From positions 62,001 through 126,000 of the forward strand of contig CANLWG010000005.1 in the NCBI GenBank assembly GCA_947494715.1: a stretch of DNA of 64,000 bases, given 5' to 3'. The stretch comes from an uncultured Flavobacteriaceae bacterium. GTDB taxonomy: Bacteria; Bacteroidota; Bacteroidia; Flavobacteriales; Flavobacteriaceae. The stretch's first letter is position 1; every line of letters begins with the position of its first letter. Below the pieces are notes generated by a model. That model made no database searches. It was not told the origin of the DNA and saw only the letters and a program-made list of their open reading frames with translations. This document shows positions 36,528-45,138 of the stretch, in pieces. Made by a program: the position numbers and the translations under genes.

Positions 36528-37823
36528 TTACGAATCCAAGAGCTTGCGCAAACCGTGTAACATCCGTTGCATCAAACTCAACCGTTCCGTGACGATTTCT
36601 GCAGTGCCGAGCAGTTCCCTATCCATCGGAATTTCCTGCCCGTAGGAGGTCATCAGATTGGGAATCTGTACAAATACGGCATACGTCCCTTGGTTTTTAT
36701 CGGGAACCCTTGAGATACTGGAGACCTTCCCATAGAGTTTCCCATATTGCTGGAACGGATAATTGTCCAATTTGAGGATGACTTCTTGCCCAATCTGGAC
36801 CTTACCGGATTTCGAGGCAGGCATGCTCAAATGGCCAATAATGCCCTGTTGATCTTCTGGGAATATGGTGAAAAGGATGCTTCCTTCCAGGACTTTTTGG
36901 AATGGACCCAATACCGATGCCATGCTCACGGTACCAGAAATAGGACTCCGAAGGATGTATTTTTCCTCATAATCCAGAATGGCGTTCTGTAACGACCTAT
37001 GGTGCTGTTTTAGCGCTTCCGGCACCATCCCACCATCCTTCATCTCGCTCAGGGTCAGCCCCTCGATCAAACTCACTGTTTCAGAAATGGTAATTTTGGT
37101 CTCGGACATATCCGATCGAAGATTTTCCAGTTCCTGTTGGTCCCTGAGATACCTCACCTCAGAGTTTTCATAGGTCGCTTTGGAGATGACGCCTTTTTTC
37201 AAAAGGGCTGTATTTCGGTCAAATTGTTTTTTGGATAATGCCAATTCCCGTTTGTAGTGCTCCATTTTGGTCCTTTGTTGCCCCAATAGTCTATAACGTT
37301 CCCGTAATTGCGTTCCAAACATCCGTTTTTGGCTTTTAAGGGTTCCCAAACTGTCATACAGGGCACGATCCAAAAGGCTTTGGTAATACGTGCTATAGGC
37401 GCCCTGCAATTCCCCCAAACGCAAGGTGTTGGGAAAATGTCGGGCCAAACTGTCCAAATTGATCAAAGCCTTAGGGCTGTCTTGGGAGAGCCAAGCCTTT
37501 AATCGCTGGACATCGGTAAAATCTGCTGGATTTCTAAGTTCTGCAATGACAGCACCCTGGGCCACGATGTCATCCTGCTTCACAAAGATGGTGCGCAATT
37601 CCCCTGCTTGGGTCGCTGCCAAGGTGACGGGTGGATTCTTAGGCATCACCTCGATGTCTGCCTGGATGATGTCGTGATAACTGATAAAAGCCGTCAATAT
37701 AAACAGGGCCAAAAACCCGAGCACGATGACGACTGTACCCATGCGTACAATGTAGGATGGTGGCTTTCCCAAGACATCCCGTACTGCCTTAGAGCTATCT
37801 GGTATGGTATGACGTTGTTTCAT
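36528..37823 (-). CDS. HlyD-family secretion adaptor
   Basis: 431 residues. A single N-terminal transmembrane helix (VVIVLGFLALFILTAFISY), a lipoyl-like half motif, a long coiled coil (about 150-270), then the second half motif and a barrel domain (ILRSPISGTVSMASVLGPFQKV). Membrane-fusion adaptor linking the C39 ABC exporter to an outer-membrane channel. It overlaps the exporter gene by four bases (ATGA), showing translational coupling. The outer-membrane partner is not encoded here. Confidence 0.92.
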   Translation of the reverse strand: MKQRHTIPDSSKAVRDVLGKPPSYIVRMGTVVIVLGFLALFILTAFISYHDIIQADIEVMPKNPPVTLAATQAGELRTIFVKQDDIVAQGAVIAELRNPADFTDVQRLKAWLSQDSPKALINLDSLARHFPNTLRLGELQGAYSTYYQSLLDRALYDSLGTLKSQKRMFGTQLRERYRLLGQQRTKMEHYKRELALSKKQFDRNTALLKKGVISKATYENSEVRYLRDQQELENLRSDMSETKITISETVSLIEGLTLSEMKDGGMVPEALKQHHRSLQNAILDYEEKYILRSPISGTVSMASVLGPFQKVLEGSILFTIFPEDQQGIIGHLSMPASKSGKVQIGQEVILKLDNYPFQQYGKLYGKVSSISRVPDKNQGTYAVFVQIPNLMTSYGQEIPMDRELLGTAEIVTERLSLMQRMLHGLRKLLDS

Positions 37824-40012
37824 TTCCCAAGGTTCAATTGATTCCGTACCAGTTCGTAATAGGCCCCTTTCTGAGCCGTCAATACTGCATGGGTACCTTG
37901 TTCGACTATCTTCCCCCCTTCTAAGACCACGATGCTGTCGGCTTCCTGTACCGTACTGAGGCGATGTGCAATGATGATGACAGTCCTACCCTTGTAAAAT
38001 TCCCTGAGATTGTCCATGATGATGCGTTCGTTCAATGTATCCAAGGCACTGGTCGCCTCATCAAAAAATAGAAAGAAGGGATTTTTGTACACGGCCCTCG
38101 CAATCAATAGTCGTTGTTTTTCCCCACCGCTAAGCGCCACCCCTGAGGAGCCTACTTTGGTTTGGAGACCAGAGGGAAGGTTTTCGACGAAAGTTTTCAG
38201 GTTGGCAATACGCACCGCCTCGGACAATCGCTCCAAATCAATCTTGTCCTCCAGTTCCGATTCGGTGATATTGGAGAGTACCGAGTCCTCAAAAATGAAA
38301 CCCTCCTGCATCACCGCCCCACAAGCCCTGCGCCATTCAGGGACCGAAACATTTCTTAATTCTGTATTCTCCAGAAGAATCTTTCCACTGTAGGAATCAT
38401 AGAATCGTAACAACAGCTTCAAAAGGGTCGTTTTACCACTTCCACTGGTACCAACAATAGCGGTGGTTTTCCCATAGGGTATGGTAAGGTCCAGGCCTTT
38501 CAGTATGGCCGGGGTCGATGGCGGCCCGTACCGAAAGGTCAGTCCTGAAATGTTCAGCCCACCATAGTCCATGGGCTGCACAAAATATTCCATTGGTTCT
38601 TCCCGCTCTAGGGCATGGATTTCCGTCATGCGCTTTATGCTCAACCCTGCTTCTTGGGCCCCAGTCAGAAAGCCAATAATGCTCTTTAGCGGTAGGTTAA
38701 TCTGTCCTATGATATATTGAATGGATAATAGGGCTCCGAGGGTCAGGGAACCCTCGATAACGAACTCTGCCGACAGAAATACGATAATAATATTGGTGAA
38801 CTGGTTGATGAAAAGGGCACCGAACTCCTGTCGTTGGGCAACCGATAAATGTTTGCCCGAGATTTTGAATAGTTTGGTCTGTATCCCTTCCCATTCCCAT
38901 CGTCGTTTCTGTTCGGATCCGTTCAACTTGATTTCGTGCATTCCGGTAATCAACTGCCAAACGCTGTGCTGGTTTTCAGCATCCCAGATAAACCGCTGAT
39001 TGTCCAATACGGCCAGTTTACGAAAGAACAGCAAAGACCATCCGACGTAGAGCATGGCCCCTAAGAAAAAAACCAGGAATATGATCGGGGCATAATGCAA
39101 CAATGCCATCGAAAAAACAAAAATGGTAACGATGCTGAACAAGGTAGTCAGACTGGAAGAAGACAAAAATTCCTGTATTTTCCGGTTATCATTGATTCGT
39201 TGGACGATATCACCGGAATGTTTGGTGTCAAAAAAAGAAACGGGCAGCCGCATCAATTTGAGCAGAAAATCGGAAATCAATCGGATGTTCACCTTCTTGG
39301 CGAGATACAACAAAATCCACCCGCGAATCAACTCGACGCTGGACATGGATATAAAGACGACCACCTGCGCGATAAGAATGAGATACACAAAGTCCAAGTC
39401 GCTGTAGTTGATCCCATAATCCACCACGGCCTGGGTCAAAAAGGGCAAGATCAACTGCAGGAGACTGGAGAAGAGCAGTCCGATGGCCAATTGTAGCAGT
39501 TCCCTTTTATGCTCCCTTACGTAGGGCCAAAGAAAACCCAAAAAGTTCGTTTTTCGAAGGACGTGATCAATTTCATAAAAATCAGGCGTAGTTTCAAGCA
39601 GCAACAAATGGCCCTCATGGGAAGGCCTTTCGAACAACCACCCTTCCCTAAATTCCTGGTGAGAGTAAGTAATCAAGCCCAACATGGGATCGGCGACCAC
39701 AACACCTTTTTTATTGACCTCATAGACCGTAACAAAATGCTTTTGGTTCCAGTGGGCAATGCAGGGCACCGGCACATCGTGCACTAAACTCTCGTAATCA
39801 AGGCATACGGCAAGACTGTTCATCCCCACCCTTTCGGCCGCATGCGACAGTCCTGCAAAGGAAGCCCCATTCTTAGTGATATAGCTGTGGTTTCTCAAAA
39901 ACTCAATCTCCACATCCTTACCATGGTATTTACACACCATTTTCAGACAACTTGGGCCACAGTCCATAATGTCCAACTGCTGGTAAAACGGATATTCTCG
40001 GAATCTGATCAA
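37820..40012 (-). CDS. C39-peptidase ABC exporter for GG-leader peptides
   Basis: 730 residues; the first codon in this frame is TTG at 40012. Domains: C39 peptidase (1-150) with catalytic C18 in MDCGPSC, His in NQKHFV and Asp in VVADP; six-helix ABC membrane domain (about 165-450); ATPase with Walker A GTSGSGKTT, signature LSGGEKQR and Walker B LFFDEATSALD. It should cut leader peptides after Gly-Gly and export the product. Both precursor genes found nearby end their leaders in GG. Confidence 0.95.
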   Translation of the reverse strand: MIRFREYPFYQQLDIMDCGPSCLKMVCKYHGKDVEIEFLRNHSYITKNGASFAGLSHAAERVGMNSLAVCLDYESLVHDVPVPCIAHWNQKHFVTVYEVNKKGVVVADPMLGLITYSHQEFREGWLFERPSHEGHLLLLETTPDFYEIDHVLRKTNFLGFLWPYVREHKRELLQLAIGLLFSSLLQLILPFLTQAVVDYGINYSDLDFVYLILIAQVVVFISMSSVELIRGWILLYLAKKVNIRLISDFLLKLMRLPVSFFDTKHSGDIVQRINDNRKIQEFLSSSSLTTLFSIVTIFVFSMALLHYAPIIFLVFFLGAMLYVGWSLLFFRKLAVLDNQRFIWDAENQHSVWQLITGMHEIKLNGSEQKRRWEWEGIQTKLFKISGKHLSVAQRQEFGALFINQFTNIIIVFLSAEFVIEGSLTLGALLSIQYIIGQINLPLKSIIGFLTGAQEAGLSIKRMTEIHALEREEPMEYFVQPMDYGGLNISGLTFRYGPPSTPAILKGLDLTIPYGKTTAIVGTSGSGKTTLLKLLLRFYDSYSGKILLENTELRNVSVPEWRRACGAVMQEGFIFEDSVLSNITESELEDKIDLERLSEAVRIANLKTFVENLPSGLQTKVGSSGVALSGGEKQRLLIARAVYKNPFFLFFDEATSALDTLNERIIMDNLREFYKGRTVIIIAHRLSTVQEADSIVVLEGGKIVEQGTHAVLTAQKGAYYELVRNQLNLGK

Positions 40013-40072
40013 GATATATAATGTCTAGATGTTCACTTGAAGAATAGACTGGTTGAAAATTAATTCTACATA

Positions 40073-40099
40073 AAAAAACCCGAATCGCTCCGGGTTTGT
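40073..40099 (-). terminator. Intrinsic terminator after precursor gene 1
   Basis: On the minus strand a stem AAACCCG / CGGGTTT with a short loop is followed by a run of T. It lies 23 bp past the stop at 40122 and before the exporter gene, so the short precursor mRNA should be abundant and the exporter expressed by partial readthrough or its own promoter. Confidence 0.8.
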
Positions 40100-40121
40100 A
40101 ATTAATTTGCAACCACCTATA

Positions 40122-40247
40122 TTAATCTTTATCCTTTCGTATAGTCCACCCTCCGGTAATCTTTTCTGCATTCTTGATAGACGCAATTTGGAACTTTTCA
40201 AATTGCAGGTTCTTTTTACCGGTCTTCTGTTTTTTGAATTCTTTCAT
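40122..40247 (-). CDS. RiPP precursor peptide 1 (GG leader, Cys-free core)
   Basis: 41 residues, too short for routine calling. The leader is Lys-rich and contains FEKF at 16-19 and the cleavage site GG at 32-33 (ITGG). The predicted core is WTIRKDKD. It has one Thr, no Ser and no Cys. Leader length, FEKF position, GG position and the WT...KDKD core match precursor 2, so a chance frame is unlikely. A terminator follows and the C39 exporter gene is next on the strand. Substrate of the split LanB pair by association. Confidence 0.85.
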   Translation of the reverse strand: MKEFKKQKTGKKNLQFEKFQIASIKNAEKITGGWTIRKDKD

Positions 40248-40272
40248 AATTATTTAATTATAGATTAAACGA

Positions 40273-40280
40273 TAAAGCTA
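40273..40280 (-). promoter_or_regulatory. Candidate -7 box TAGCTTTA of precursor 1
   Basis: TAGCTTTA fits the TAnnTTTG family except for the last base. Its counterpart TAGTTTTA lies at exactly the same distance from the ATG of precursor 2 (42267-42274). Confidence 0.4.
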
Positions 40281-40319
40281 ATTGACGAAAGGATACTATT
40301 TTCAGAAAATCTAGCGCAA

Positions 40320-40332
40320 TTCATGAATTACG
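40320..40332 (-). promoter_or_regulatory. Shared upstream element CGTAATTCATGAA, precursor 1 copy
   Basis: Identical over 13 bases to the element before precursor 2 and located 72 nt before the start codon, as there. The centre TTCATGAA is palindromic. Candidate activator site or relic of cassette duplication. Confidence 0.55.
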
Positions 40333-40385
40333 GGTAGCCAGGGCTCATTAGGACAGTACCTAAAGCAATAGTCTTGCAATGGAAG

Positions 40386-42011
40386 CTATGAATCAATCTT
40401 GGAAACTTCCCTTGCCATCAACAAAGCGTTATAGGCATTTAGGACCTTGCCCGATTTGGACAACTCCGTAAAGTTTCTGTGCAAATTCTTATGAAGTTTC
40501 AGTTCGTAATCATATTTGGTACCGGAGAGCATCAAAATGGTCTTTACCTGATCTGAGGTCAAATCTGGATACTGCGAAAACAACAGCGCAGCCACACCGG
40601 AAGTAATGGCACAGGACACCGAAGAACCACCCAACTCAAAATAAGGCTTTGAACCGGAATTCGTGGTTCGGATGCGTTGTCCGGGAGCGAAAAAATCCAC
40701 ATTGTTGGCCCCATAACTGCTCCAGGAAGGTTTTATCCGTTCTGGGTTTTTTCCCGATGCCGATACTTTGATCAAATTACTGATGATTTCATCGCCGTTA
40801 TCGGGGTTGTCCCTTGGAAATGGAGATTTTTCGATGTCATCAATGTTGTCCGGGTCGTTACCCGCCGCTGTTACGACGAGGACGTCATGGTCATTGGCAT
40901 ACATAAGTGCGTCCATCAAAATGTCCTCCCGATCTACAAAATGACGTCCGTGGCTAAAGTTGATGACCTTGGCCCCATTGTCCACCGCATAGCGAATGGC
41001 ATTGGCCACATCCTTGTCCAGCTCGTCACCGCGCTGCGGAAATACGGAAAGCACCATCAGCTTGATGTTATTCGATATTCCTTTAATCCCAATGCCGTTG
41101 TTTCTAGTGGCCGCGATGACTCCTGCGACTTGGGTACCATGGGCCAACCATCCGTCAGGAGCTGACACAGTAGGGTTTCCACGAATATCAGAAAGGTCGT
41201 AAATGTCATCCCCAATAAGGTCACGTTCATTATAGTCCAAATTGCTGCATTTGGCTTTTCGTGCTTCCCCTTGATGGACATAATCCTCTAGCAATTCCAG
41301 ATACAATCCATAATAAGCGAAATCGTCAAGGGAAGCAAATAGGACTTTCTGCCGTTCTGTATTTGGCGTTAGGGTATCAACAACCTCAGGCTTAAACAAT
41401 CCTGTTTCTTTAGAATAAGCCTCGGGAAAGAGTTTTATACATTCGTTGAATTTGCTGAGCTCTTCTTTATGATACGCCAATTCCCCTTCCACATCAGGGA
41501 TATCAGCTTCTAACAAAGCCAAAGCCTTTTGGTATTTTTGGAATTGGGCTTTCTTTATGCTGTTTGGAGGGATTTCTTGACAATCCTTAAATTCTGATCG
41601 CAACCTGCGTAGTACCCTGATATAATCGTAGTTGGCGAATTTTATGGTTTTGTCCTTTCCATAGCCCAAAAAATTCCAACCGTGTAGGTCATCCACATAG
41701 CCGTTACTATCGTCGTCAACTCCATTATCCGGTATCTCGTCACTGTTTACATAAATTTGGTCCTTTAAATCTTCATGATCAATGTCAATAGGGCTGTCTA
41801 TGAGGGCCACAATGACCTCTTCGCCATTCGTTTCATCGATAAGTTCTTCATAGGCGCGGCTCAGACCAATACCTGGAAGGGAATCTATTTCCAGGTCCTT
41901 ATGATGCCACCCGATGACTTCCCGATTTTGGTCTGTATTCAAGGTTCCAGCTGTATGCTCCTTGCAAGAGAGACATACGAGAATCAAAATGGAAGTGAAG
42001 GTATTGCGCAT
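40386..42011 (-). CDS. S8 (subtilisin-like) peptidase lipoprotein of the RiPP cluster
   Basis: About 541 residues from the ATG at 42011 (another ATG at 42032). Lipoprotein signal TSILILVCLSC. The catalytic Asp is in ALIDSPIDIDH (DSP instead of the usual DSG/DTG), His in HGTQVAGVIAA and Ser in GGSSVSCAITSG. A helical insert of about 150 residues separates the Asp and His boxes. Located between the two precursor genes, it may trim the exported peptide at the cell surface, like LanP proteases. It is a paralogue of the S8 protein at 48318. Confidence 0.9.
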   Translation of the reverse strand: MRNTFTSILILVCLSCKEHTAGTLNTDQNREVIGWHHKDLEIDSLPGIGLSRAYEELIDETNGEEVIVALIDSPIDIDHEDLKDQIYVNSDEIPDNGVDDDSNGYVDDLHGWNFLGYGKDKTIKFANYDYIRVLRRLRSEFKDCQEIPPNSIKKAQFQKYQKALALLEADIPDVEGELAYHKEELSKFNECIKLFPEAYSKETGLFKPEVVDTLTPNTERQKVLFASLDDFAYYGLYLELLEDYVHQGEARKAKCSNLDYNERDLIGDDIYDLSDIRGNPTVSAPDGWLAHGTQVAGVIAATRNNGIGIKGISNNIKLMVLSVFPQRGDELDKDVANAIRYAVDNGAKVINFSHGRHFVDREDILMDALMYANDHDVLVVTAAGNDPDNIDDIEKSPFPRDNPDNGDEIISNLIKVSASGKNPERIKPSWSSYGANNVDFFAPGQRIRTTNSGSKPYFELGGSSVSCAITSGVAALLFSQYPDLTSDQVKTILMLSGTKYDYELKLHKNLHRNFTELSKSGKVLNAYNALLMAREVSKIDS

Positions 42012-42047
42012 GGATTCGTAGTTAAGGTTCATTGTTGTCTTTAATCC

Positions 42048-42080
42048 AAAGCAAGACCTGAAGTGTTCAGGTCTTGCTTT
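42048..42080 (-). terminator. Long hairpin after precursor gene 2, likely attenuator
   Basis: A perfect 14-bp stem (AAAGCAAGACCTGA / TCAGGTCTTGCTTT) with a five-base loop starts nine bases after the stop of precursor 2 and ends before the S8 peptidase gene. Only three T follow the stem, so it may be a leaky terminator or an mRNA 3'-end stabiliser that allows some readthrough into the peptidase. Confidence 0.75.
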
Positions 42081-42088
42081 CCTTAAGG

Positions 42089-42241
42089 TTACTCATTTCG
42101 CTCGCAATTGTCCTTATCCTTTACACGGGTCCAACCTCCATCGCCCCCATTGATTTTCTCTGGGTTTCCGATGGCCGCCACCTTAAATTTTTCAAAGGAA
42201 AGTGCTTTTTTCAGCAAGGTATTCTGGTTTACTCGTTTCAT
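42089..42241 (-). CDS. RiPP precursor peptide 2 (GG leader)
   Basis: 50 residues, ATG at 42241. The leader holds FEKF at 16-19 and GG at 32-33 (INGG). The predicted core starts DGGWTR and continues VKDKDNCERNE, with a single Thr (T38) and single Cys (C46) and no Ser. The WTR.KDKD block repeats in precursor 1. One Thr and one Cys eight residues apart could at most make one thioether ring; no cyclase gene is present. It lies between the TPR-AraC regulator and the S8 peptidase, same strand. Confidence 0.87.
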   Translation of the reverse strand: MKRVNQNTLLKKALSFEKFKVAAIGNPEKINGGDGGWTRVKDKDNCERNE

Positions 42242-42313
42242 GATTCTAAGATTTTAAATTCAATCCTAAAACTAGCTGAAAAAGCAGTACAAAACAGTGG
42301 TGATCCCTGGCAT

Positions 42314-42326
42314 TTCATGAATTACG
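42314..42326 (-). promoter_or_regulatory. Shared upstream element CGTAATTCATGAA, precursor 2 copy
   Basis: Lies 72 nt before the precursor 2 start. It coincides with the final codons of the regulator gene (Arg-Asn-Ser-stop), so it is either a regulatory site embedded in the gene end or the source of a duplicated cassette end seen before precursor 1. Confidence 0.55.
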
Positions 42327-43991
42327 ACCTCTTTCTTCATCCAATAAATTCAGGTAGTCGGACGGCTTGAGACTAGTTCTTTTTTTGAAGGCCCGGCTTA
42401 GGTGCTCATTGCTGGTAAAGCCCGATTCCTTGGCAATGGCATCTAAGGTATAGCGCTTTCGAAACCCCTCTTCGCTCCGCAAACGTTCAATCAAATGGTC
42501 CACACGCAGATCATTGAGATAGTTGGAAAAGGATTTGCCCTCATAATGGTTGACGTACATGGACAAATATTTAGGGTTTGTTCCCAGTTTCCTGGCAATT
42601 AAGGGGAGTTTGGCGCTGGCATCCAGAAAAAAATTAGCCCTTTCCAATGCCGCCAGTCCATCCGAAATATCGTTCAGGGTTTCCTTGGACAGATTGGGCT
42701 TCGCTTTTCGCCTGGTCTTTTTTTGATGGGTGTTTTGTTCATAGCTCTGGATGGTCTTTCGGTACGTTCTCATTTTCAGTCCTGCTGATCTTCGATAGCG
42801 CAAAAAGAACAAGCCCGCCAACATAAATATAGTCATGAATGTGACCACATAGTACAGGTTCTTATCTTGGTAGAACTGTACAATTTTATCCCGTTCCCGC
42901 ACCAGTTCCTGCATATCATATTTGATGGTCAAGTTCCGATTGGCATATTTATAATTGGAACTAGTGACACTGTCCACTTTGAGCAACGAAGTGATGTAAT
43001 AAAGTTCCTGTTCCCTGTCATTCCGTGCCTTGGCATCGTCAATAAGCACTTCCCAAGCGGGTCTGGTCAACGGATATACATTCTTTAAATCCACCCGAAA
43101 CATGGAATCGACTTTTCTAAAGTTTTGCAGGGCCATCTTTTGATTTCCCAAACGTACATGGCTTTGCCCCAAAAAGTAATGGGCAATGGACTGGTTGGAC
43201 CAATCGTTACTTTGGATAAAGTAACGATTGGCCACCTCCAGCGAATCAATGGCTTCCCCATACCGCCCCTTCGAGAAAAGGTTGGCCCCAAACACCGACA
43301 GCAGATAATAATATTCATCACTCTCCCGTTCCTTGGCGAGTTGAAGTCCTTCAAGCGCAACTTCTTGGGACTTTTCAAATTGTTGATCTTGGTGATAGGC
43401 GACGGCAAGCGAAAATTGGGTCATTAGATAACTGTTCCACCCCTTACGGCCAGCATAGTAGTCCAACAGCTCGGTAAAGAGTTCGATGGCTTTTTCATTG
43501 TCTCCTATCAGCAACCGGATGACCCCGATATTGTCCTTTACCAAATATTTCAAACGCGTACTGTCCACCGTAGTTTCCAGGAGTTCCCTGGTCTTGAGAA
43601 AATAGTCCAAGGATTCCTTATAATCCATCGAAGTGTAGTAATTCCTAGCTTTCAGGAAATACCCAACGGCCCTGAAAGTATCTGAATCGACAATATCGGC
43701 CGTATTCAAAAGACTATCTACGTACAGTTGGGCCTCAGCGCCTTGGGTGATCAATCCCTTGATATGATAAGCTTTTAGCAAATCTTCTCGCTTTCCCGAT
43801 AACCGTGCCCATTTTAAGATTTCTTCCGAATAATCCTGTACACTGTCCGAGTCCGCCCGCCAAAATTCGATGGCCTTTGGGTACAGGGAATCCAAGGATC
43901 GGTAGCGCAGATCCGGAGTGGCCTGCGCTATAAGTCCACAAGAGCATAAGATCGCTATGTAACAAAACCATTTCATTATAATTTGTGCCAA
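42315..43991 (-). CDS. TPR-transmembrane-AraC regulator
   Basis: 558 residues. Signal-like N-terminus (WFCYIAILCSCGLIAQA), TPR repeats through about residue 370 (for example YYLLSVFGANLFSKGRYGEAIDSLEVANRYF), one transmembrane helix (YYVVTFMTIFMLAGLFFL), a basic linker, and a C-terminal AraC HTH (LDAIAKESGFTSNEHLSRAFKKRTSLKPSDYL). This one-component design senses a periplasmic signal with the TPR domain and binds DNA inside. Being directly upstream of precursor 2, it is the best candidate regulator of the RiPP cluster. Confidence 0.9.
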   Translation of the reverse strand: MAQIIMKWFCYIAILCSCGLIAQATPDLRYRSLDSLYPKAIEFWRADSDSVQDYSEEILKWARLSGKREDLLKAYHIKGLITQGAEAQLYVDSLLNTADIVDSDTFRAVGYFLKARNYYTSMDYKESLDYFLKTRELLETTVDSTRLKYLVKDNIGVIRLLIGDNEKAIELFTELLDYYAGRKGWNSYLMTQFSLAVAYHQDQQFEKSQEVALEGLQLAKERESDEYYYLLSVFGANLFSKGRYGEAIDSLEVANRYFIQSNDWSNQSIAHYFLGQSHVRLGNQKMALQNFRKVDSMFRVDLKNVYPLTRPAWEVLIDDAKARNDREQELYYITSLLKVDSVTSSNYKYANRNLTIKYDMQELVRERDKIVQFYQDKNLYYVVTFMTIFMLAGLFFLRYRRSAGLKMRTYRKTIQSYEQNTHQKKTRRKAKPNLSKETLNDISDGLAALERANFFLDASAKLPLIARKLGTNPKYLSMYVNHYEGKSFSNYLNDLRVDHLIERLRSEEGFRKRYTLDAIAKESGFTSNEHLSRAFKKRTSLKPSDYLNLLDEERGRNS

Positions 43992-44041
43992 TTGGCCGCT
44001 ACCGAACCCGGCTTGGCCAACGCATCATTTTTTTTCCAGCC

Positions 44042-45013
44042 TCAGACCAGTACCTGCCGTTCCCCGTTCCGGGCCAGATGATCCAGCATGTCCTCGGTCA
44101 TATAATCAAGATCGTATTTAGGTTTCCAGCCCCAGTCCTGCCTCGCCCTGATATCGTCCAGGTCCCTGGGCAATTGTTCGGCAACATCCTGTCGTTTATC
44201 CGGTTTATACCGTATGGCAAATTGGGGATAGAATCGTTGTATGCTTGCCTTTATCTCCTCAGGCGTAAAACTCATTCCCTGGATATTGTAGCCCGTGCGG
44301 ACACTGATCTGATTTTTGGAAACCTGCATCAGGTCCAAGGCCGCCTTCACGGCATCGGGCATATAGAGCATAGGCAATTTTGTATCACTGTAGAGATAAC
44401 AGGTGAACTGTTTTTCCTTCACGGCATGGTGATAGATGTCCACGGCATAGTCCGTTGTACCTCCCGTAGGCTGGGAATGGTGCCCGATGATTCCGGGATA
44501 GCGCAGACACCTCACATCAAGGCCATAGTGCTCCCAATAGTACTGGCACCACAATTCCCCTGCCGACTTGGCGATGCCATAGGCCGTTTGTGCATCGCGC
44601 ATGGAATACTGCGGCGTATGATCCAACAAACTGTGTTTGCCGAACACTTCTATGGAGGAAGGCCAGAACAGCTTTTCAATCTTCATACGACGGGCCGCGT
44701 CCATCACCAACAATAGCCCATCAAAATTCACCTGCCAGGATGCATGTGGGTCAACTTCCCCTTCCGAGGAAAGAATGGCCGCCAAATGGTAGATTTGGGT
44801 AATGCGCTGATTGCGGATGACGGTCTCCATCCGGTCGGGTGTAAATACGTTCAGCGGTTCGAAACGACAGTAGGGAAAATACGACCGGACCTCTTCCCGA
44901 ATGTCCGAGGCCACCACGGCATCCTCGCCAAAAACGGCGGTTAGGGTACGTACCAGTTCACGGCCCAATTGTCCGCCTGCCCCGATGACCAATATCCTGT
45001 TCCGTTCCAACAT
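44042..45013 (-). CDS. NAD-dependent epimerase/dehydratase, L-threonine 3-dehydrogenase-like
   Basis: 323 residues. Rossmann motif GAGGQLGRELV; YGIAK active site (YxxxK); WPSSIEVFG holds the catalytic Ser. RYPGIIGHHSQPTGGTTDYAVDIYHHAV is typical of SDR-type L-threonine dehydrogenases of Bacteroidota, which oxidise L-Thr to 2-amino-3-ketobutyrate with NAD+. Cytoplasmic. Between the RiPP cluster and the Sus operon on the same strand but with long gaps, so probably independent. Confidence 0.88.
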   Translation of the reverse strand: MLERNRILVIGAGGQLGRELVRTLTAVFGEDAVVASDIREEVRSYFPYCRFEPLNVFTPDRMETVIRNQRITQIYHLAAILSSEGEVDPHASWQVNFDGLLLVMDAARRMKIEKLFWPSSIEVFGKHSLLDHTPQYSMRDAQTAYGIAKSAGELWCQYYWEHYGLDVRCLRYPGIIGHHSQPTGGTTDYAVDIYHHAVKEKQFTCYLYSDTKLPMLYMPDAVKAALDLMQVSKNQISVRTGYNIQGMSFTPEEIKASIQRFYPQFAIRYKPDKRQDVAEQLPRDLDDIRARQDWGWKPKYDLDYMTEDMLDHLARNGERQVLV

Positions 45014-45138
45014 TGTTTTTTGTATTAAACTAAGGGCCCACCCATAAAGGCAGGCCCGTACTTGAATAAAACCTAACTAACTATGATTGCCATTGTTCCG
45101 ATGTACCAAAGGACATCCCTCAAAATTCTTTCTGTCTG

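Noticed and set aside
42074-42370. Plus-strand open frame of 98 codons across the precursor 2 region
   Set aside because: It is antisense to the precursor gene, includes the hairpin and operator sequences, and has no recognisable domain.
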